A stretch of DNA of 64,000 nt from assembly GCA_964059195.1 (NCBI GenBank), contig CAXKWD010000008.1:46604502-46668501 (forward strand), in the 5' to 3' direction. Of the stretch, positions 59,433-64,000 are shown piece by piece. Both the position numbers and the translations under genes were made by a program. Below the pieces are notes generated by a model. That model was not told the origin of the DNA. It saw only the letters and a program-made list of their open reading frames with translations, and did not search any database. This DNA is from Ectobius pallidus. Lineage: Eukaryota; Arthropoda; Insecta; Blattodea; Ectobiidae. How positions within the stretch are numbered: position 1 is the first letter of the stretch; every line of letters starts with the position of its first letter.

Positions 59433-59905
59433 ATGGCATCTTTAGTGGAAAAGATTCAATTCTGCATCCTTAATATGCAGATGAAACAAACTGTTGAACA
59501 TCTCTTGTATCCTATTATCCTATCATTATCCTACGTCTTGCTAATGCACCATAGCGAGATGTTACCACATGTTGTAACGGATAAACCTTTGTTTTATATA
59601 ATTAACTCTGATCTTCATTCTTCACCTGGATCTCATTGGGTTGGCATGTTTTTCAAAATTTTGCCTACTACTATGATTCTTTTGGGATAACAAAATTTAT
59701 AAATCAAAACTCTATACAAAGGCTATACAACACTCAAAGGCTACAAGGACCGACATCGGCTGTATGTTGACATTATGTCTGCTTATTCACCTACTTCGTG
59801 AATAAAGGTTAGAACATTCAAGTGTTTGTAAACATGTTTACTACATCTCCAGATAGAGAGGTCGTACACAAATTCCACAAAATCCTTGGATCTCTGTGTA
59901 GAACG
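59433..59905 (+). pseudogene. Adenain-type (C5) cysteine protease remnant, right arm
   Basis: The ATG at 59,433 follows an intron acceptor (TTGTTTACAG); a donor AAG|GTAAGA lies near 59,325, so the gene was spliced. The first frame carries NSDLHSSPGSHWVG with the catalytic His at 59,634-59,636 and stops at 59,690. In the frame two bases on, YYDSFG gives the acidic residue (59,675-59,677), then LQGPTSAVC places Gln seven residues before Cys (59,765-59,767), the exact adenain spacing. A TGA follows at 59,768-59,770 where the family has Gly. Later codons continue the family-like C-terminus past another TAG. The protease matures capsids in adenoviruses, Polintons and adintoviruses; this copy cannot be functional as read. 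Confidence 0.8.
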
Positions 59906-60118
59906 AGGAAAGGAGGAGGAGGAGGCCAGAGATGTTTTCCAAGACATGTGCATTGTAAGTATATAGCAACATGATCCATTTCTAGATTAGAAAGTAGGTT
60001 ACATGTATGTTATTCCCTTTACTTTTTGTTTTCGGAACAAAGCAGATCTATTTCTTCAGCCTAGCTCAGTTTCGCTGCAGTGTCGGGAACGAACGGTCCT
60101 CCTCATAGAACATTCGTG

Positions 60119-60340
60119 ATGTCTTCATCAGAGACGAGGAAGAGCAAGACCAAATGTAAAAAGGTATGTATCGATAATTGTATAATCATTATTCTAATGT
60201 TTGTAGAAATAAATTTAGATTTTCTTAAGAGTATTGTTTGTTTGTTTTAGGTTTCGTCATCAGGCTCTGTAAAGAAACAGAAAATGATCGACAAAGTGGT
60301 GAAGGAAGCTGTGACAACTAGACTGCTCCTTCGGTATTAG
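60119..60340 (+). CDS. Small spliced gene, Lys/Ser-rich, right arm copy
   Basis: Exon 1 is 60,119-60,163 (15 codons from ATG), the intron 60,164-60,250 starts GTATGT and ends TTTGTTTTAG, and exon 2 is 60,251-60,340 ending in TAG: 44 residues in total, many Ser and Lys, for instance VSSSGSVKKQKMIDKVVKEA. The phase is kept across the intron. Both palindrome arms preserve the same exons. I do not recognise the family; alternatively these could be two exons of a longer gene joined to the frame at 60,546. Confidence 0.5.
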
Positions 60341-60545
60341 CACGCAGAACCTATTTCCTCAGCGGCAGAAAGGACCGGTACATAAGTTTTTGTTTCTACT
60401 CTCTTATGAATGATACCGGATGTTCCGAGCTTGGTAATTCTAGCGGTGCTTACCTTATCTTGTCGCCGTACCTCTTGTCCTCGCTTTTGTTAAATTTACC
60501 TAAAATATGTGAAAATATTTGTTATTCTAAACCTTATCTGTTTAG

Positions 60546-60811
60546 AGAAGACTTTCAAATTACAGACACGTAAAGACTTGAAAGAATGTGTGATACAATA
60601 CGACAGTGCTCGCATTGATTTACGTAATGGTGACATTACTTTCCTTATGACGAATTCTAGTATCATAAATGACATTATGAGTAAATTTGTACTCATGCAG
60701 GGTGATGTGTATAATTATATAAACAAACAAAGTGTTCCTCCAAGTTGGGAAAATCTATCTTTATTTGACATGGTTACCGATGTAATAAAGCATCCAGCTC
60801 TACTATTGTGA
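60546..60811 (+). CDS. Unidentified exon-like frame, right arm copy
   Basis: Open from a 3' splice site (TTATCTGTTTAG at 60,534-60,545) to TGA at 60,809-60,811, about 88 codons, with no ATG at its start. It is the mirror of 52,245-51,980. Residues such as KECVIQYDSARIDLRNGD and NKQSVPPSWENLSLFDM are unremarkable to me; no motif was recognised. It lies 200 bp after the small spliced gene on the same strand. Confidence 0.5.
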
Positions 60812-61254
60812 AGCCATTTGTTTATACACATTATTTCATAGGAGCGTGATACAGAATACCGTTGTGACGCTCTGAAATGAAAACTAACCTAAACCGTTTT
60901 CCTAATCCTTACACAGTTATTTACAAACAGTTAAGAATAATTCTATTAACAGTGTTCATCTGGAAGGTGAACTGTTGCTGTATAGACGAAGAAGAGGAAA
61001 AGGTTATGTAAGTATAAACTTATTTATCTTTTTATCTTTTAATAACTAAACATTGTTAGGGGTTTATCGTAGGCTTTCATAGCAGTAACTAGTATAAAAT
61101 ACTATTTTTCATCAATTACAAGTCGGATACCTCATAACAACCGTTAAATTATTCGTTCATGCGCTCTGCCACCATAACCATTTTATTATTCGTTCATGCG
61201 CTTTGCCGTCATGTTGTATAAGTATAGTAGGAAAACGTGTTATTTACGTCCTTT

Positions 61255-62010
61255 TTCTCATATCAGCGACTATATGCCTCCACTTTTCTACCAAAGGGCC
61301 TAAATGGTAATCGGGTCTGAATGAATGAATCAGGGAATAACATAGTGTGAAAGGGTGTAACGTTTTGTTAGAAACGACTATCATAACGTCCAAAACCTCT
61401 TCTTGATCAAAAGGACCTAATTACAGCCATCGGGATGAATATGGATAGCATAGTGCGTAAGGGGGTAAATTCATTGTTCGAAACGACTACCATCACGTCC
61501 AAAACGTCTCCTTGGTTCAAAGGGCCTAATTACAGCCGTCGGGATGAATCGTGGATAGCATAGTGCTAAAGGGCGTAACTCTATTGTTCGAAACGACTAC
61601 CATGTCATCCATAACCTCTCCTTGGTCCAAAGGGCCTAATTACAGCCATCGGGATGAATCGGGGATAGCATAGTGTTAAAAGGCGTAACTCAATTGATCG
61701 AAACGACTGCCATAACGTTTATAACGTTTCGTCGGTCCAAATGGCCTAATTGCAGCCGTTGGGATGAATCGGGGATAGCGTAGTGCTAAAGGGCATAACT
61801 CAATTGTTCGAAACGACTACCATCACGTCCATAACCTCTCCTTGGTCCAAATGGCTTAATTACAGCCATCGTTATGAATCGAGGATAGAATAGTGTTAAA
61901 AGGCGTAACTCAATTGTTCGAATCGACTACCATGACGACCATAACGTTTCGTTGGTCCAAATGGCCTAATTACAGCCGTTGGGATGAATATGGATAGCAT
62001 AGTGCGAGTC
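61255..62010. repeat. Right 110-bp tandem array, 6-7 units
   Basis: Mirror of 50,940-51,560 with GGCCTAATTACAGCC(A/G)TCGGG units. An additional degenerate unit occupies about 61,225-61,380 and has no left-arm counterpart. Confidence 0.88.
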
Positions 62011-63740
62011 GCCCTCTTATAGCATGGTACACAACTGTCTTCTAGTAGACAATTCTGAAAGTAATGACTGTTAACTAGCGCGATATAGTAGACAATTATG
62101 AAATCACAAGATTGAATAACATGACGGCACTGAGAAAAAACTGAATATTATATTAGACAATGTTTTGAATTTTGAATTTACCGCTAGCCGCCATCTTATA
62201 GCATGGTACACAACTTCCATCTAGTAGACAAAACTGAAAGTAATGACTGTTAACTAGTGCGATCTAGTAAACATTTATGAAAGCACAAGATTGAATATCA
62301 TGACTCACTGAGATAAACTGAATATTATGAGACAATGTTTTGAATTTTGAATTTAGCGGTAGTCGCCATCTTATAGCATGGTACACAACTGCCTTCTAGT
62401 AGACAAAACTGAAAGTAATGACTGTTAACTAGTGCGATCTAGTAAACATTTATGAAAGCACGAGATTGAATAACATGACTCTCTGAGAAAAACTGAATAT
62501 TATATGAGACAATGTTTTGAATTTTGAATTTAGCGGTAGTCGCCATCTTATAGCATGGTACACAACTGCCTTCTAGCAGACAATTCTGAAAGTAATAACG
62601 GTTAACTAGCGCGATCTAGTAGACAATTATGAAAGCACAAGATTGAATAACATGACTCACAGAGAAAAACTGAATATTATATGAGACAATGTTTTGAATT
62701 TTGAATTTAGCGGTAGTCGACATCTTATAACATGGTACACAACTGCCATCTAGTAGACAAATCTGAAAGTAATGACTGTTAACTAGCGCGATCTAGTAGA
62801 CAATTATGAAAGCACAAGATTGAATAACATGACTCACAGAGAAAAACTGAATATTATATGAGACAATGTTTTGAATTTTGAATTTAGCGGTAGTCGACAT
62901 CTTATAACATGGTACACAACTGCCATCTAGTAGACAAATCTGAAAGTAATGACTGTTAACTAGCGCGATCTAGTAGACAATTATGAAAGCACAAGATTGA
63001 ATAACATGACTCACAGAGAAAAACTGAATATTATATGTTACAATGTTTTGAATTTCGAATTTAGCGGTAGTCACCATCTTATAGCATGGTACACAACTGC
63101 TTTCTAGGAGACAATTCTGAAAGTAATGACTGTTAACTAGCGCGATCTAGTAGACAATTATGAAAGCACAAGATTGAATAACATGACGTCACTAAGAAAA
63201 ACTGAATATTATATGAGACAATGTTTTGAATTTCGAATTTACCGCTAGCCGCCATCTTATAGCATGGTACACAACTGCCATCTAGTAGACAAAACTGAAA
63301 GTAATGACTGTTAACTAGTGCGATCTAGTAAACATTTATGTAAGCACAAGATTGAATAACATGGCTCACTGAGATAAACTGAATATTATGAGACAATGTT
63401 TTGAATTTTCAATTTAGCGGTAGTCGCCATCTTATAGCATGGTACACAACTGCCTTCTAGTAGATAATTCTGAAAGTAATGACTTAACTAGTGCGATCTA
63501 GTAAACATTTATGAAAGCACAAGATGAATAACATGACTCACTGAGAAAAACTGAATATTATATGAGACAATGTTTTGAATTTTGAATTTACCGCTAGCCG
63601 CCATCTTATTGCATGGTACACAACTGCCATCTAGTAGATAATTCTGAAAGTAATTACTGTTAACTAGCACTATCTAGTGAATAGCATGGTACACACCTGC
63701 CATCTAGTAAACAAATATGAAAGTACAAGATTGAATAACC
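62010..63740. repeat. Right 177-bp tandem array, 10 units
   Basis: TTATAGCATGGTACACAACTG-like landmarks recur ten times between 62,015 and 63,610. Two adjacent units (about 62,716 and 62,893) share private variants such as GTCGACATCTTATAACATGG, which indicates a recent local duplication and explains part of the excess over the left arm. Confidence 0.92.
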
Positions 63741-63923
63741 ATGACGTCACTGAGGAAAAACTTAATTATATATCAGACAATGTTAGGGTTGGATCATGGT
63801 CACGCGGTTAAAATCAGGTAACCAGTAATGACAACTTGAATGGTTCGAGTCCACCTCTATGACAAGATTTTATTAAATAAATATAAATATAAAATTAACA
63901 TGCATAAGAAAGCTATATAGTTA

Positions 63924-63969
63924 TGACGTCATAAGGTGGAGTAATGACGTATGGGAAGTGATGACGTCA
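63924..63969. promoter_or_regulatory. CRE-like palindromes at the arm end
   Basis: TGACGTCA occurs at 63,924-63,931 and 63,962-63,969, mirrored at 49,340-49,347 and 49,302-49,309; further copies lie at 49,535, 50,807, 63,184 and 63,742. This is the consensus site of CREB/ATF proteins. Regulatory use is inference from the motif and its clustering. Confidence 0.4.
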
Positions 63970-64000
63970 TTCAAAATGGCGGAAGACTCCTTAAGGCCTT

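Larger units (their letters stand above)
57330..64000. repeat. Right arm of giant imperfect palindrome (cut by window end)
   Basis: Reverse complement of the left arm, ending at 64,000 exactly where AAGGCCTT pairs with 49,271, so the true outer end is unseen. Compared with the left arm it has two more 177-bp units and an extra degenerate 110-bp-type unit at about 61,225-61,380, but fewer inner-array units. Such differences argue for independent evolution of real arms. Confidence 0.92.

Noticed and set aside
49271..64000. CRISPR array
   Set aside because: The units are 110-290 bp, directly adjacent without unique spacers, and lie in eukaryotic DNA.
49271..64000. Palindrome as a sequencing hairpin artefact
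   Set aside because: The arms differ in array copy number and carry private duplications and substitutions, which a single-molecule hairpin artefact would not give; read mapping could still overturn this.

Overview
The window looks like animal nuclear DNA, most probably from an insect with a large, transposon-rich genome. The evidence is low gene density, AT-rich intergenic sequence, GT-AG introns, and a mix of Penelope, Ty3/Gypsy, hAT, mariner, Harbinger-like, LINE and Polinton-type remnants. This organism call is inference; no host gene, rRNA, functional tRNA, CRISPR array or bacterial operon was recognised. Nearly all supportable coding sequence belongs to mobile elements.

Layout, left part (1-19,300). 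Positions 1-5,114 hold a minus-strand Ty3/Gypsy copy (copy A) whose protease is split by a 2.9 kb Penelope-like element (672-3,571) with a 12-bp target duplication and a long open RT/GIY-YIG reading frame. A decayed hAT transposase of the ZMYM1-like type lies at 7,317-9,085. A 694-bp mariner/Tc1-type derivative lies at 10,861-11,554. A nearly complete but frame-broken hAT with an 8-bp target duplication lies at 15,717-18,030.

Middle part (19,300-48,800). A second copy of the same Gypsy family (copy B, minus strand, 19,308-25,140) is split by a decayed DNA transposon (about 21,683-24,623). A much better preserved relative of that transposon occupies 32,971-37,232, with TIRs of about 560 bp and an 850-codon frame interrupted by one TAA. 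Between and beyond these lie an inverted pair of tRNA-like repeats (27.6-28.7 kb), a Harbinger-like MITE (28,972-29,765) nested in a dispersed repeat that also occurs at 13.2 and 18.3 kb, two other TIR elements (40,448-42,105 and 45,612-46,469) and a broken LINE (43.1-44.9 kb).

Right part (48,800-64,000). This is the most unusual region: a giant imperfect palindrome with arms of about 6.7-6.9 kb around a loop of about 1.1 kb. Each arm carries, from outside inward, CRE-like palindromes, a 177-bp tandem array (8 units left, 10 right), a 110-bp array, a small gene block, and a third array. The gene block contains a broken adenain-type (family C5) cysteine protease of the kind encoded by Polinton/Maverick elements and adintoviruses, a small spliced reading frame, and an unidentified exon-like frame. 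The right arm runs off the window. The structure reads as a Polinton-derived or virus-derived foldback element that was duplicated head to head after its protease had already decayed.
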